From contig CALBKX010000015.1 of the NCBI GenBank assembly GCA_937895935.1, forward strand, positions 41,841 to 105,840: a stretch of DNA of 64,000 nt. Reading direction: 5' to 3'. Shown piece by piece: positions 43,611 to 51,198 of this stretch; positions within the stretch are counted from its first letter, which is position 1, and each line of letters begins with the position of its first letter. The notes under the pieces are model-generated. The model ran no database searches. It was not told the origin of the DNA and worked only from the letters and a program-made list of their open reading frames with translations. Origin of the DNA: an uncultured Clostridia bacterium (lineage in GTDB: Bacteria; Bacillota; Clostridia; Christensenellales; UBA1242). A program made the translations under genes and the position numbers.

Positions 43611-44123
43611 TTGCCAACTATCGACCTTGTAAAAAATTCTGATATTTATAAAATCCCAGATGGAGGTGATTCTATGTCAAATTGTAATTGCAATAACAAT
43701 ACTACTAACACTGATAATTCTGATAAAACATGTTGCCCACCTAATGGTTATTGGATTCCGGGCTGTCCACCACCACCGCCTTATCCACCATATCCATATG
43801 ATTGTCCTCCAGTAAATCCAAATGGTAGTTCTATTGAAGCTCAAATTGCTAAATTAGCAAAGAAGTCTTCTATCATTAGAAAGATGATTGATAACTTGAA
43901 GAATAAGAAGAAGTCTATTCAAATTTCTATTGGCTGCGGTGCTTCTTATAATTTTGGAACTTATACGAATACCGAAGGAGAAGAAACGGATTATGGTAAA
44001 AAGGTGCTTGAAATTTTAGAGGAAGAGCTTGAAGCAATTAAAGAAAAGCTAACAGAACTTAGTGGCGAATTAGAAGTTGAAGACGTCTCTACTACGGGCA
44101 CTGAAACAACTGTTAAGCAGTAA
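43611..44123 (+). CDS. Proline/cysteine-rich coiled-coil protein with two possible starts
   Basis: 170 aa from a TTG at 43611 (AGGAGGTG 7 nt upstream). A second start, ATG at 43674, has its own GGAGGTG and gives 149 aa, so two forms are possible. The N-terminus is Asn/Cys-rich (SNCNCNNNTTN) then CPPPPPYPPYPYDCPP; a long coiled coil (NLKNKKKSI, LEILEEELEAIKEKLTELSG) ends the protein. It stands alone between two terminators. A structural or surface role is likely but unproven. Confidence 0.65.
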   Translation: MPTIDLVKNSDIYKIPDGGDSMSNCNCNNNTTNTDNSDKTCCPPNGYWIPGCPPPPPYPPYPYDCPPVNPNGSSIEAQIAKLAKKSSIIRKMIDNLKNKKKSIQISIGCGASYNFGTYTNTEGEETDYGKKVLEILEEELEAIKEKLTELSGELEVEDVSTTGTETTVKQ

Positions 44124-44128
44124 AGAAA

Positions 44129-44167
44129 AAGAGGACAGGTAAATAAAGCCTGTTCTCTTATTTTTTT
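44129..44167 (+). terminator. Terminator after the Pro/Cys-rich gene
   Basis: AAGAG-g-ACAGG pairs with CCTGT-t-CTCTT (44149-44159), followed by ATTTTTTT. The T tract runs into the TTGACT of the next promoter. Confidence 0.87.
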
Positions 44168-44194
44168 GACTTTGTGCTTAAAATGAGATATAAT
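44166..44194 (+). promoter_or_regulatory. Promoter TTGACT-17-TATAAT
   Basis: TTGACT (44166-44171), 17 bp, TATAAT (44189-44194), then ATTTATAGAAAAGGGG. It gives a leader of about 115 nt. Confidence 0.85.
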
Positions 44195-44257
44195 TATTTA
44201 TAGAAAAGGGGCTAAAAAGAAAGGAGAAAAGAACTTAAACAGAAGTCCTTAAAAGGT

Positions 44258-44286
44258 TTGATTCTTAAGGAAAAAGATGATATAAT
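44258..44286 (+). promoter_or_regulatory. Second promoter TTGATT-17-TATAAT
   Basis: TTGATT (44258-44263), spacer CTTAAGGAAAAAGATGA, TATAAT (44281-44286). The spacer is nearly the same as at 45217-45245, so the two promoters are copies. Confidence 0.8.
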
Positions 44287-44320
44287 GTAATTAAAGAAAT
44301 TAAAAAGTGAGGTTTTACTT

Positions 44321-44866
44321 ATGGGAAAAGTTTTAAATGAAAAAGTTTTTACCAAACTAGTTCGGTTGAAAAAAGCAAAATACAATAAGATAAAGACCGG
44401 AGCAATTCAATATGATGATTCGCATTATATATTTACTGATGGAATTATTGTCGCAAAAGTAAAAGAAAAAACTTTAACAGAAAAAATGAAAACGGTTAGT
44501 GATTTTGATGAAGGACAAATGAGACAAGTAGAAAGGATTTTTAAGGAGTATGAAGAACAGAACTTGGACGAGGAAGAATTAGAATTAATAAAACTTTCAA
44601 ATTTTGATTTTTGTGAAAATCCTACCGCCGCAGAAAAACGATTAGAAACTCTTTATATTTTACAAGGTAAAGGGAATGGTGTTTTTACTCTTTTAAATAA
44701 AGATTTTGTAGACCCACTTTTGCCTTATAATCCTAAATTTTATGCTACAAGAGATTTTTCACCAGTAGCCGTTAAAATTGGAAATAAATTATATGCCTTG
44801 ATATGTTCAGTGAAGCCAAGTGATGAAATTATTGAGGAAATTAGAAAGGATTTAGAGAATGCTTGA
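44321..44866 (+). CDS. Unrecognised protein, 181 aa
   Basis: Begins MGKVLNEKVFTKLVRLKKAK. The layout (YIFTDGIIVAKVKE, a charged helical middle, then FSPVAVKIGNKLYALICSVK) is faintly like a single sliding-clamp module, but that is a weak impression. Two tandem promoters lie upstream. Overlaps the next gene by 8 nt. Confidence 0.6.
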   Translation: MGKVLNEKVFTKLVRLKKAKYNKIKTGAIQYDDSHYIFTDGIIVAKVKEKTLTEKMKTVSDFDEGQMRQVERIFKEYEEQNLDEEELELIKLSNFDFCENPTAAEKRLETLYILQGKGNGVFTLLNKDFVDPLLPYNPKFYATRDFSPVAVKIGNKLYALICSVKPSDEIIEEIRKDLENA

Positions 44867-45212
44867 ATTTGACAAAGTTGTAAAAGAAATTAAAGAGTAT
44901 AAAAGAAAATCATCTTACTATTTGGAAACCGCATATGGTTTAGACTTTAATTGTAAGAATGGTTTCTTTCCTTGCGAAGTTTACAATCTTGACCGTTCCA
45001 TTGCTCTTGAAATTTTACCTAGACTGTTGTATTTTAGAGACGCAACAACCACTTATCCCGGCGGTTTTAATTCATTAGAGGATTGGCGGCGAGAATTAAA
45101 TAATATGTGTAATGAATTTTATAACTATATTTTTGATGAAGATTCCTACTCTGGTAGTGTTATAAATCCCTACATTAAATTGGCAGAATATGCTCCAGTT
45201 TTGTGGAATTAA
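44859..45212 (+). CDS. Unrecognised protein, 117 aa
   Basis: Begins MLEFDKVVKEIKEYKRKSSY; Tyr-rich, acidic C-terminus. Coupled to the preceding gene by overlap. No family recognised. Confidence 0.6.
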   Translation: MLEFDKVVKEIKEYKRKSSYYLETAYGLDFNCKNGFFPCEVYNLDRSIALEILPRLLYFRDATTTYPGGFNSLEDWRRELNNMCNEFYNYIFDEDSYSGSVINPYIKLAEYAPVLWN

Positions 45213-45216
45213 AAAA

Positions 45217-45245
45217 TTGATTCTTAAAGAGAAAGATGGTATAAT
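45217..45245 (+). promoter_or_regulatory. Promoter TTGATT-17-TATAAT
   Basis: TTGATT (45217-45222), spacer CTTAAAGAGAAAGATGG, TATAAT (45240-45245). Confidence 0.8.
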
Positions 45246-45269
45246 AATTACAGTAAAGGTGATAATTAA

Positions 45270-45524
45270 ATGGACGAAAATATGTTAAGCGAGATTTTAA
45301 AAAAGAAAGTAATTGTTAAAATTACAACTTTTGAAAAGAACGAAGAATCCATGAACATTAAAGATAAGCAATATTTAAACTGGAGCAAGAAAGAAATTTT
45401 AGGCTCTATTGGCAATCGAACTTATGAAATTGTGGATAAAGAACCAGATAAGTTTCAATTTGGTGTTTTCTATGTTCTTAGAGATGGCAAGAGAGCTTAC
45501 ATTTTTGACTTAGACGAAAGTTGA
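45270..45524 (+). CDS. Unrecognised small protein, 84 aa
   Basis: Begins MDENMLSEILKKKVIVKITT; beta-rich C-terminus (FYVLRDGKRAYIFDLDES). AAAGGTG 7 nt before ATG. The stop overlaps the -35 box of the next promoter. Confidence 0.6.
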   Translation: MDENMLSEILKKKVIVKITTFEKNEESMNIKDKQYLNWSKKEILGSIGNRTYEIVDKEPDKFQFGVFYVLRDGKRAYIFDLDES

Positions 45525-45549
45525 AAAACAAGAAAATTTATGTTATAAT
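45521..45549 (+). promoter_or_regulatory. Promoter TTGAAA-17-TATAAT
   Basis: TTGAAA overlaps the upstream stop; 17 bp later extended -10 TGTTATAAT (TATAAT 45544-45549) and AAATATAGAGAGG. Confidence 0.83.
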
Positions 45550-45571
45550 AAATATAGAGAGGTGAAAAGAT

Positions 45572-45697
45572 ATGGAAACTTATGAATGCATTTGTGAAGA
45601 ATGTGGTAAGGTATTTGATTCAACTGAAGAAAGAGCAACCCTTTGTCCAGAATGTTGGCAAAAAATTGTTTCTGGTGAAGGTAAGGGAAATGATTAA
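45572..45697 (+). CDS. Zinc-ribbon microprotein, 41 aa
   Basis: METYECICEECGKVFDSTEE then RATLCPECWQKIVSGEG: two CxxC pairs (CEEC, CPEC) for one zinc. AGAGGTG 7 nt before ATG, directly after a consensus promoter. It is the last gene before the structured-RNA array. Confidence 0.7.
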   Translation: METYECICEECGKVFDSTEERATLCPECWQKIVSGEGKGND

Positions 45698-45718
45698 TCC
45701 CTCCCTTTAAGTATAAAC

Positions 45719-45758
45719 GCCGGCTTATGATAATTTACCCACTTTATTGTAGGTCGGC
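45719..45758 (+). ncRNA. Candidate structured RNA, module 0
   Basis: GCCGGC (45719-45724) pairs with GTCGGC (45753-45758; one G-U). TATA on both flanks could extend the stem after a small internal loop. It is the only GC-rich stem of the array and differs from the AGAC modules. Confidence 0.45.
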
Positions 45759-45782
45759 ACTATAAAAGATTACATTTTAAAT

Positions 45783-45836
45783 AGACGCATTCAGCAAATT
45801 TTTATTATAAATTATAGGAATTATTTTAATGCGTCT
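45783..45836 (+). ncRNA. Candidate structured RNA, module 1
   Basis: A perfect 9-bp stem AGACGCATT/AATGCGTCT closes a 36-nt AT-rich loop that begins CAGCAAATTTTTATTA. Confidence 0.55.
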
Positions 45837-45846
45837 AGTATAAATA

Positions 45847-45925
45847 AAGACATTTACAGCAATTGTTATTATTTATAGTGTTTCTTTTTTTTTCATGACG
45901 CTCCTTTTGTATTTTTAAATGTCTT
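45847..45925 (+). ncRNA. Candidate structured RNA, module 2
   Basis: A perfect 10-bp stem AAGACATTTA/TAAATGTCTT closes a 59-nt loop that begins CAGCAATTGTTATTA and includes a T9 run. Confidence 0.55.
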
Positions 45926-45931
45926 GTTTTA

Positions 45932-46025
45932 AAGACTCACCCAGCAAATACTTATAACAGGTTTGATGAATTGGTTAAAAGTATCTATGATAGGTGCTGC
46001 GACCCTATAAAAAAAAATGAGTCTT
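45932..46025 (+). ncRNA. Candidate structured RNA, module 3
   Basis: Three nested helices: AAGACTCA/TGAGTCTT (outer), CAGCA/TGCTG (45942-45946 with 45995-45999) and ATACTT/AAGTAT (45948-45953 with 45979-45984). The nesting makes a long bulged rod. The outer 3'-arm runs to within 4 nt of the AAGGAG of the next gene. Confidence 0.55.
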
Positions 46026-46041
46026 GTCAAGGAGAAATAAA

Positions 46042-46206
46042 ATGCTTGAATTTTTATACTTTTTAGTAAAAATTGCGGCGGCGGTATTAATCGTTAAATA
46101 TATTTGTGAAACAATACAAGTATATTTATCTCCAGAAAAGAAAAAACAAAAGAAAAAATTGTTCGACCCATTTTACATAGATGAGGATAAATTAGAAAGG
46201 AAATAA
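46042..46206 (+). CDS. Small membrane protein, 54 aa
   Basis: ATG at 46042 (AAGGAG 7 nt upstream). One membrane helix (LEFLYFLVKIAAAVLIVKYI) then a basic tail (EKKKQKKKLFDPFY). A TTG 18 nt earlier lies in the RNA stem and is not the start. Confidence 0.65.
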   Translation: MLEFLYFLVKIAAAVLIVKYICETIQVYLSPEKKKQKKKLFDPFYIDEDKLERK

Positions 46207-46207
46207 A

Positions 46208-46672
46208 ATGTTGGAGTCAGCTTATCTTTATAAGGATGAAATTGAAAAGAGTTTTATTAAACTGCAAGGAACGAAAGAAATATTATTTTATTGCGGCAGT
46301 TATTTTGGATACATTCCAGAAATAGAAAAAGAAAGAAGTAATCAATATGCTATTACTGAAAGAGGAAAATTAATCGGATATTTTACTTACACTTTTGATG
46401 TTTATAGTCTGTGCGTGAAGGACTTTGGATTAATGTCTTTTGATTTAAATAATAAAAGAATTGGATTAGATGTCTATAAACAAATCAAAAAACTAATTTC
46501 TGAATATAATGCTCATAGAATTGAATACCATATGATTAGCGACAATCCAGTTGAAAAACATTATGATAATTTTTGTGAAAGGTTTCAGGGCAGAAAGCTT
46601 GTTCTTAAGGATGTTTTCAAAGATGAGAAAGGAGTATATCATGATGATGTTATTTATGAAATTTTAATATAA
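46208..46672 (+). CDS. GNAT-like acetyltransferase
   Basis: 154 aa. YAITERGKLIGYFTYTFDVY, then the beta strand before the CoA loop (DFGLMSFDLNNKRIGLDVYK), and EYHMISDNPVEKHYDNFCER (the N-x-x-x-xxY acceptor-side motif) follow GNAT acetyltransferases. The loop Q/R-x-x-G-x-G/A is not canonical. It ends 1 nt before the tRNA. Substrate unknown. Confidence 0.6.
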   Translation: MLESAYLYKDEIEKSFIKLQGTKEILFYCGSYFGYIPEIEKERSNQYAITERGKLIGYFTYTFDVYSLCVKDFGLMSFDLNNKRIGLDVYKQIKKLISEYNAHRIEYHMISDNPVEKHYDNFCERFQGRKLVLKDVFKDEKGVYHDDVIYEILI

Positions 46673-46673
46673 T

Positions 46674-46750
46674 GAGATATTAGCTCAGTTGGTAGAAGCG
46701 TTATACTTTTAATATAAAGGTCGAGGGTTCAAATCCCTCATATCTCACCA
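46674..46750 (+). tRNA. tRNA-Lys, anticodon UUU
   Basis: Complete cloverleaf: acceptor GAGATAT/ATATCTC, D-arm GCTCAGTTGGTAGAAGC, anticodon stem TTATA/TATAA with loop CTTTTAA (anticodon TTT), T-arm GAGGG-TTCAAAT-CCCTC, discriminator A and encoded CCA. It lies in the transcript of the GNAT-like gene and is followed at once by a terminator. Confidence 0.95.
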
Positions 46751-46753
46751 AAA

Positions 46754-46786
46754 AGTCAATAGTTTTTTCTATTGACTATTTTTTTA
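46754..46786 (+). terminator. Terminator after tRNA-Lys
   Basis: AGTCAATAG (46754-46762) pairs with CTATTGACT (46769-46777), followed by ATTTTTTTA. Confidence 0.88.
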
Positions 46787-46807
46787 TCTAAAAAGGAGAA
46801 AAATATC

Positions 46808-47191
46808 ATGATTAGTTTTGAAAACGGTAAAGCAAAAGTGAATACCAATCCACTTAAACCTTGTAAGAGAATGGTTTTTATCTCTCAGCCAATGAGGGGT
46901 TTAACAGAGGAACAGATTAAACAAAGAAAACATGAAGCAATTGAAAAAATTCTTTATGTTATCAAAGAAGTTTATGGAACAGATGAAGTGGGAATTATTG
47001 ATAGCTATCTTTCAAACACCCCAAAGTCTGATAATCCAAGTGTTTGGTGTCTTGGTCGGGCAATTCAATTGATGGCGGATGCTGATTTAGTTTTTGTCTG
47101 TGATGGATACGAAAATGCTCGTGGTTGTTTAATTGAAGTTGAGGTTGCTAAGAAGTATAATATTCCAATTATTTATGAGGAGGACTGCTAA
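46808..47191 (+). CDS. DUF4406 / nucleoside 2-deoxyribosyltransferase-like protein
   Basis: 127 aa from ATG at 46808. MVFISQPMRGLTEEQIKQRK, then WCLGRAIQLMADADLVFVCD and ARGCLIEVEVAKKYNIPIIY match DUF4406, a fold related to nucleoside 2-deoxyribosyltransferases (E-x-x-x-A near the C-terminus). A role in nucleotide salvage is plausible. AAAGGAG upstream. Confidence 0.78.
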   Translation: MISFENGKAKVNTNPLKPCKRMVFISQPMRGLTEEQIKQRKHEAIEKILYVIKEVYGTDEVGIIDSYLSNTPKSDNPSVWCLGRAIQLMADADLVFVCDGYENARGCLIEVEVAKKYNIPIIYEEDC

Positions 47192-47193
47192 TT

Positions 47194-47316
47194 ATGAGAG
47201 CGATTAATGATGTTAAGTTAAGAATTGAAAAGTTAAGCAAGAAGCCAGTAGAAAATTTTAGGCTAATTAATAAGTGGAAGAGAATTCTAAAGAAGATGGA
47301 AGGAGAAGTTGCCTAA
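47194..47316 (+). CDS. Small basic helical protein, 40 aa
   Basis: MRAINDVKLRIEKLSKKPVE then NFRLINKWKRILKKMEGEVA. ATG 3 nt after the previous stop, with GAGGAGG upstream; its end carries GGAGAAG for the next gene and its stop overlaps that start (TAATG). Missed by length limits. Confidence 0.55.
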   Translation: MRAINDVKLRIEKLSKKPVENFRLINKWKRILKKMEGEVA

Positions 47317-47576
47317 TGAATTATATTGTAATTAATTTGAAAGATAATAGTGGTCGTTTCTTCGATACCAAGCAAATTGCTTATGATTATATTTTCTCTA
47401 AGATTGGCTACATGACTGCTAGAATGCTTACTGATAATACTGCTGATAAAGATATTGAAGATTATTTAAACAGTTTTGAAATGAACGAAAAGCAAAATGG
47501 AGATTGTGTGCTTTCTGTAAAGAATTCTTGTTTTAATTTTAAAGTATATCAGGTTAGCATTTGCTGTAAGGCATAA
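47316..47576 (+). CDS. Unrecognised protein, 86 aa
   Basis: MNYIVINLKDNSGRFFDTKQ at the start, ending NFKVYQVSICCKA. ATG overlaps the upstream stop, with GGAGAAG upstream. It directly precedes the leader of the Ro-like gene. Confidence 0.58.
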   Translation: MNYIVINLKDNSGRFFDTKQIAYDYIFSKIGYMTARMLTDNTADKDIEDYLNSFEMNEKQNGDCVLSVKNSCFNFKVYQVSICCKA

Positions 47577-47582
47577 AAATAA

Positions 47583-47617
47583 ATGACATTTACCGCAAAA
47601 AATTTTTTTAGTGTCAT
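47583..47617 (+). ncRNA. Leader hairpin of the Ro-like gene, related to array module 2
   Basis: ATGACATT pairs with AGTGTCAT (one G-U). The 5' arm continues GACATTTACCGCAA, which differs by one base from GACATTTACAGCAA of module 2 at 45849-45862. It lies 13 nt before the ATG and just before GTGGGGG. Confidence 0.5.
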
Positions 47618-47630
47618 GTGGGGGTTTTGT

Positions 47631-49070
47631 ATGAATTTTTCTGATAAAATTAAATCTTTAACAAACTTAAAACAAACTGAAAACGGCGGCGTAGCTTATT
47701 CTACCAGTGGTTCTCCTTTACTGGACTTATTTGCTTGGGGCGGCAGCCTAAGAACTCGTAGCGAAGAAGAAATTAAGAATATGTATCTTGCCGCAAGAGA
47801 CGAAGACAAAGAATTAGCAGACTCTTTTGTTCTCTATGTAAGAGATATTCGTAATACCGGATGTGGCGAACGTAGAACTGGCAGAATTTTATTAAAAACT
47901 TTGGCGGCATTAGACCCGAACAAGATTATTAGAAATTTTCAAACCATTGTTAATGCTGGAAGATACGATGATTTATTCATTTTCATTGGAACACCAGTCG
48001 AAAAAGAAATGTTTTCCTTTATCAAAGAGCAATTAACAAAAGATATTATTAGTTATGAAAAGAAAGAACCCGTTAGTTTATTAGCTAAATGGCTTAAAAG
48101 CGCCAATACTTCAAGTAAAGAATCCAGAGATATTGCCAGAAAAACATATAATTTTTTAGGAATTAATGAAAAGGATTATAGAAAGCTACTTTCTATTTTA
48201 AGAGAATATTTAAATATTACAGAACGCTATATGAGTCTAAATCAATGGGAAAAGATTGATTTTTCTAAAGTCCCTTCTTATTCTATGAGCAAATATAAAA
48301 ATGCTTTTAGAGATAAGCAACCTGAACGATTCCAAGAGTATATTGATAGTCTAAAAAGTGGAGAAACAAAGATTAATTCTTCTGTATTATTTCCACATGA
48401 TTTGATTAAGAAATATGACATAACTCATACTGATGATATTATAGAAGAACAATGGAAAGCTTTACCCAACTATGTAAATGGTGAAAAAGATGTTTTGGTT
48501 ATGATTGACATCTCAGGTTCAATGGTAGTGGATGGGGCAATCTATGTTTCTATAGGATTAGGGATTTATTTTGCTCAAAGAAATAAAGGGGCTTACCATA
48601 ATCAATTTATGACTTTTTCTAAAAAGCCTAGATTGGTTAGTCTAGATGATTGTCATACTTTACGAGACAGTATCACAAAAACATCAAATCCATCTTATGT
48701 AGGTTTTAATACTGATTTAGATAAAGCTTTTCATTTAATTTACAATATAGCAAAAGATACAAATGACGCTCCAGCAGCTTTAGTTGTTATTAGCGATATG
48801 GAAATTGATTCATACAGAGAAGATAGCTTCGGTATTGTCGATAAATGGAGAAGGAAATTTGATGAGATTGGTGTTGAATTACCAAAGCTAATTTTATGGA
48901 ACGCACAATCAAGAAATGATACTCAACTATCAGATAAAAATGACCCAAATATTAGTTTCATTTCTGGATGTTCTGCCGCAACTTTTAATCATTTAGATAC
49001 ATTAATTAATAAAAGTTCTTATAGTGCTATGGTTGAGATTTTATCTTTGCCACAATTTCAATGGCAGTAA
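47631..49070 (+). CDS. Ro60/TROVE-like protein with vWA domain (DUF2828 type)
   Basis: 479 aa from ATG at 47631. The N-terminal helical part has AYSTSGSPLLDLFAWGGSLR, FVLYVRDIRNTGCGERRTGR, VNAGRYDDLFIFIG, VSLLAKWLKSANTSS, the DUF2828 pattern; this resembles the helical ring of Ro60. The C-terminal vWA domain has a MIDAS: VMIDISGSM (D293, S295, S297), a Thr in FNTDLDKAF and a later VISDMEID. Ro proteins bind Y RNAs and misfolded RNA and take part in RNA quality control. An RNA-like hairpin lies right upstream, and RNA-repair genes follow. Confidence 0.75.
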   Translation: MNFSDKIKSLTNLKQTENGGVAYSTSGSPLLDLFAWGGSLRTRSEEEIKNMYLAARDEDKELADSFVLYVRDIRNTGCGERRTGRILLKTLAALDPNKIIRNFQTIVNAGRYDDLFIFIGTPVEKEMFSFIKEQLTKDIISYEKKEPVSLLAKWLKSANTSSKESRDIARKTYNFLGINEKDYRKLLSILREYLNITERYMSLNQWEKIDFSKVPSYSMSKYKNAFRDKQPERFQEYIDSLKSGETKINSSVLFPHDLIKKYDITHTDDIIEEQWKALPNYVNGEKDVLVMIDISGSMVVDGAIYVSIGLGIYFAQRNKGAYHNQFMTFSKKPRLVSLDDCHTLRDSITKTSNPSYVGFNTDLDKAFHLIYNIAKDTNDAPAALVVISDMEIDSYREDSFGIVDKWRRKFDEIGVELPKLILWNAQSRNDTQLSDKNDPNISFISGCSAATFNHLDTLINKSSYSAMVEILSLPQFQWQ

Positions 49071-49077
49071 GATTTTT

Positions 49078-49109
49078 AGAGGATGGATTAAAGTCTGTCC
49101 TCTTTTTTA
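49078..49109 (+). terminator. Terminator after the Ro-like gene
   Basis: AGAGGA (49078-49083) pairs with TCCTCT (49098-49103), followed by TTTTTAT. Confidence 0.8.
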
Positions 49110-49110
49110 T

Positions 49111-49139
49111 TAGATTTTTTAGTCGGCGTATGTTATAAT
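49111..49139 (+). promoter_or_regulatory. Promoter TAGATT-17-TATAAT
   Basis: Weak -35 TAGATT, 17 bp, extended -10 TGTTATAAT (49134-49139), start region AATTATAGAAAC. Confidence 0.75.
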
Positions 49140-49170
49140 AATTATAGAAACAAAAGAGGAGGTATGCCTA

Positions 49171-50760
49171 TTGTATACACAAGAAGAAACTCAATTTTAT
49201 CCAACTCCTAAAGAACTGGCTGAACATATTGGAAGAAAAATTAATCAAAGAGAAATTCATTCTGTATTAGAACCATCCGCTGGAAAAGGCGATTTATTGC
49301 TAGCATTAGATACAAAATATTCAAGAGCTATTGAAGTTATTGAAACTGACCCAAATTTACAAGCTATTTTAAAAGAAAAAGATTATCCTATTGTTGGAGA
49401 TGATTTTTTAAATTTTTCAACTTATATGTCTTATGATTTGATTCTAATGAATCCACCATTTAAAGATGGAGACAAACATTTACTCAAAGCTATTGAAATT
49501 CAAAAGAATGGCGGACAAATTGTTTGCATTTTAAATGCTGAAACCTTAAAAAATCCTTATTCTAATACAAGAAAAGAACTTTTAGCAAAAATTGAAGATT
49601 ATGATGGAGAAGTGGAATATTTAATTTCTGCTTTTTCTAATGCTGAAAGAAAAACAGATGTTAAAATCGCCATTGTCTATTTGAATATTCCTAAAGTGAT
49701 ATATAATATGGATATTTTTAATAATTTAATTGCTGGAGAAGAATTCAATTCAACTTATGAAGAATATAATAAATATCAATTAGCTACTAATAATACAATT
49801 TCAAATATTTTAAAACAATATAATGATGAAAGTCGTTTAGGTTTAACTTTGATTGATACTTATGAAAAAATGGCGGCAATTATTCCTGATTATACTTTTG
49901 GCGGCACAAAAACTCCTTTAATTAAAATGTCGATTAGTAGCTCAGAGACTGAAGATGAAAAAAAGAAGCATTATTCGCTCAAGAATTCCTTCATTCGACA
50001 ATTAAGATATAAATATTGGAGTTTATTGTTCCAAAGCAACGAATTATCAAAACTTTTTACACAAGAAGTGAAACAACAATACATGACACAATTAAATAAA
50101 ATGCGGGCATATGATTTTACTCCAGCAAATATTAGAAAAATCTATGCTGATTTGTCTAAAAATCTGTCTAACAATATTGAGGCAGCAATTCTAAAACAAT
50201 TTGATGAATTATCTTATCAAGGTTCTTTAGAAAAAGTAAACAATATTCATTATTTTAATGGCTGGAAGACTAATTCCGCCTTTAAAATCAATAAAAAAGT
50301 TATTATTCGTCATATGTATAACGGCAATGGGTGGAATTATTCTTATAAAGGTAGAGATATTCTTGAAGAGTTAGAAAAGATTTTTACTTATTTAGATGCA
50401 GAAAAAAGAGATGGTGAACCTATTTATCCTATTCTGTCTAAAGCTTTTAATCGTTGGAATTATGCTGGTGAACGACTACATTTTAAATATTTTGATGTAG
50501 AATTTAAAAAGAAAGGAACTCTACATTTATGGTTCAATGATTTGGAACTATTAAAAAAATTTAATATCTTTGGGGCTAATAAGAAAGGCTGGTTGCCAAA
50601 TGATTATGGAAAAAAATCTTATAGCGAAATGAATGAAGAAGAAAAAGAAGTAGTAAATTCTTTTGAAGGAAAGAAAGAATATGAAGATACCATGAGAAAT
50701 AGTTCCTATTATTTAGGGAATACAACTCAAAACTTTTTAGGAATCGAAATGAATACTTAA
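49171..50760 (+). CDS. DNA adenine methylase with DUF4942
   Basis: 529 aa. SAM motif VLEPSAGKGDLL (32-43), acidic VIETDP (57-62), GDDFL and catalytic motif IV LILMNPPFKDG (N94-P-P-F97) mark an N6-adenine methylase. The C-terminal half (LKNSFIRQLRYKYWSLLFQS through HFKYFDVEFKKKGTLHLWF) matches DUF4942, commonly fused to phage and plasmid methylases. Methylation could protect phage DNA from restriction. TTG start with GAGGAGG 8 nt upstream. Confidence 0.87.
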   Translation: MYTQEETQFYPTPKELAEHIGRKINQREIHSVLEPSAGKGDLLLALDTKYSRAIEVIETDPNLQAILKEKDYPIVGDDFLNFSTYMSYDLILMNPPFKDGDKHLLKAIEIQKNGGQIVCILNAETLKNPYSNTRKELLAKIEDYDGEVEYLISAFSNAERKTDVKIAIVYLNIPKVIYNMDIFNNLIAGEEFNSTYEEYNKYQLATNNTISNILKQYNDESRLGLTLIDTYEKMAAIIPDYTFGGTKTPLIKMSISSSETEDEKKKHYSLKNSFIRQLRYKYWSLLFQSNELSKLFTQEVKQQYMTQLNKMRAYDFTPANIRKIYADLSKNLSNNIEAAILKQFDELSYQGSLEKVNNIHYFNGWKTNSAFKINKKVIIRHMYNGNGWNYSYKGRDILEELEKIFTYLDAEKRDGEPIYPILSKAFNRWNYAGERLHFKYFDVEFKKKGTLHLWFNDLELLKKFNIFGANKKGWLPNDYGKKSYSEMNEEEKEVVNSFEGKKEYEDTMRNSSYYLGNTTQNFLGIEMNT

Positions 50761-50791
50761 TAATTTGTTTATAAGTTTTTGTTAAAAATAG

Positions 50792-50820
50792 TAGAAATGA
50801 GTTGCCGCCTGTGCTATAAT
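50792..50820 (+). promoter_or_regulatory. Promoter TAGAAA-17-TATAAT
   Basis: Extended -10 TGCTATAAT (50815-50820) and start region AATTATAGAAAG are consensus; the -35 TAGAAA is weak. Confidence 0.75.
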
Positions 50821-50849
50821 AATTATAGAAAGTGAAAGAGAGGTAAAAT

Positions 50850-51182
50850 ATGAAAATTAAAACTCATTTAATAACGATAAGCCAACATGATGATTATGAA
50901 GTTAAGTGGGTAAATAGACTTATAGACATGAAACCTCAGTTAAAAAATGAATTACCAACTTTCGTAATTATTTCAAACAAAGGACGAATGGAACTAAACA
51001 CTATTAATATCCTTCAAGTAGAAAAAGCGGCAATGAAATTCTCTATGCCGAAAGGAAAAGAATCAATTACAAGCGATAGGAGTTATATTTATATTAAAGA
51101 ACAGAATAATATTGAAACTCTTTTGGGAATTATAACTCATTATCATGTTAGAGATTTTGCTCCTATGTATGACGAACTTTGA
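50850..51182 (+). CDS. Unrecognised protein, 110 aa
   Basis: Begins MKIKTHLITISQHDDYEVKW; basic, beta-rich. GAGAGG 6 nt before ATG. First gene after its promoter. No family recognised. Confidence 0.6.
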   Translation: MKIKTHLITISQHDDYEVKWVNRLIDMKPQLKNELPTFVIISNKGRMELNTINILQVEKAAMKFSMPKGKESITSDRSYIYIKEQNNIETLLGIITHYHVRDFAPMYDEL

Positions 51183-51198
51183 AAGGAGATAATGTAGA

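Larger units (their letters stand above)
45698..46041 (+). other. 343-bp gene-free stretch holding four stem-closed RNA modules
   Basis: No ORF with a ribosome binding site is present. The stretch holds four successive stem-closed elements (45719-45758, 45783-45836, 45847-45925, 45932-46025), three of which open AGAC and have CAGCAA after the 5' arm. The last one ends inside the ribosome binding site region of the next gene. The tRNA-Lys lies 650 bp further on. Confidence 0.65.

Noticed and set aside
46017..46041. ATG at 46017 or TTG at 46024 as start of the small membrane protein
   Set aside because: Both lie in the 3' arm of RNA module 3; AAGGAG 7 nt before the ATG at 46042 marks the start.
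45698..46041. CRISPR array
   Set aside because: The repeated elements are inverted stems of different length and sequence, not direct repeats with unique spacers.
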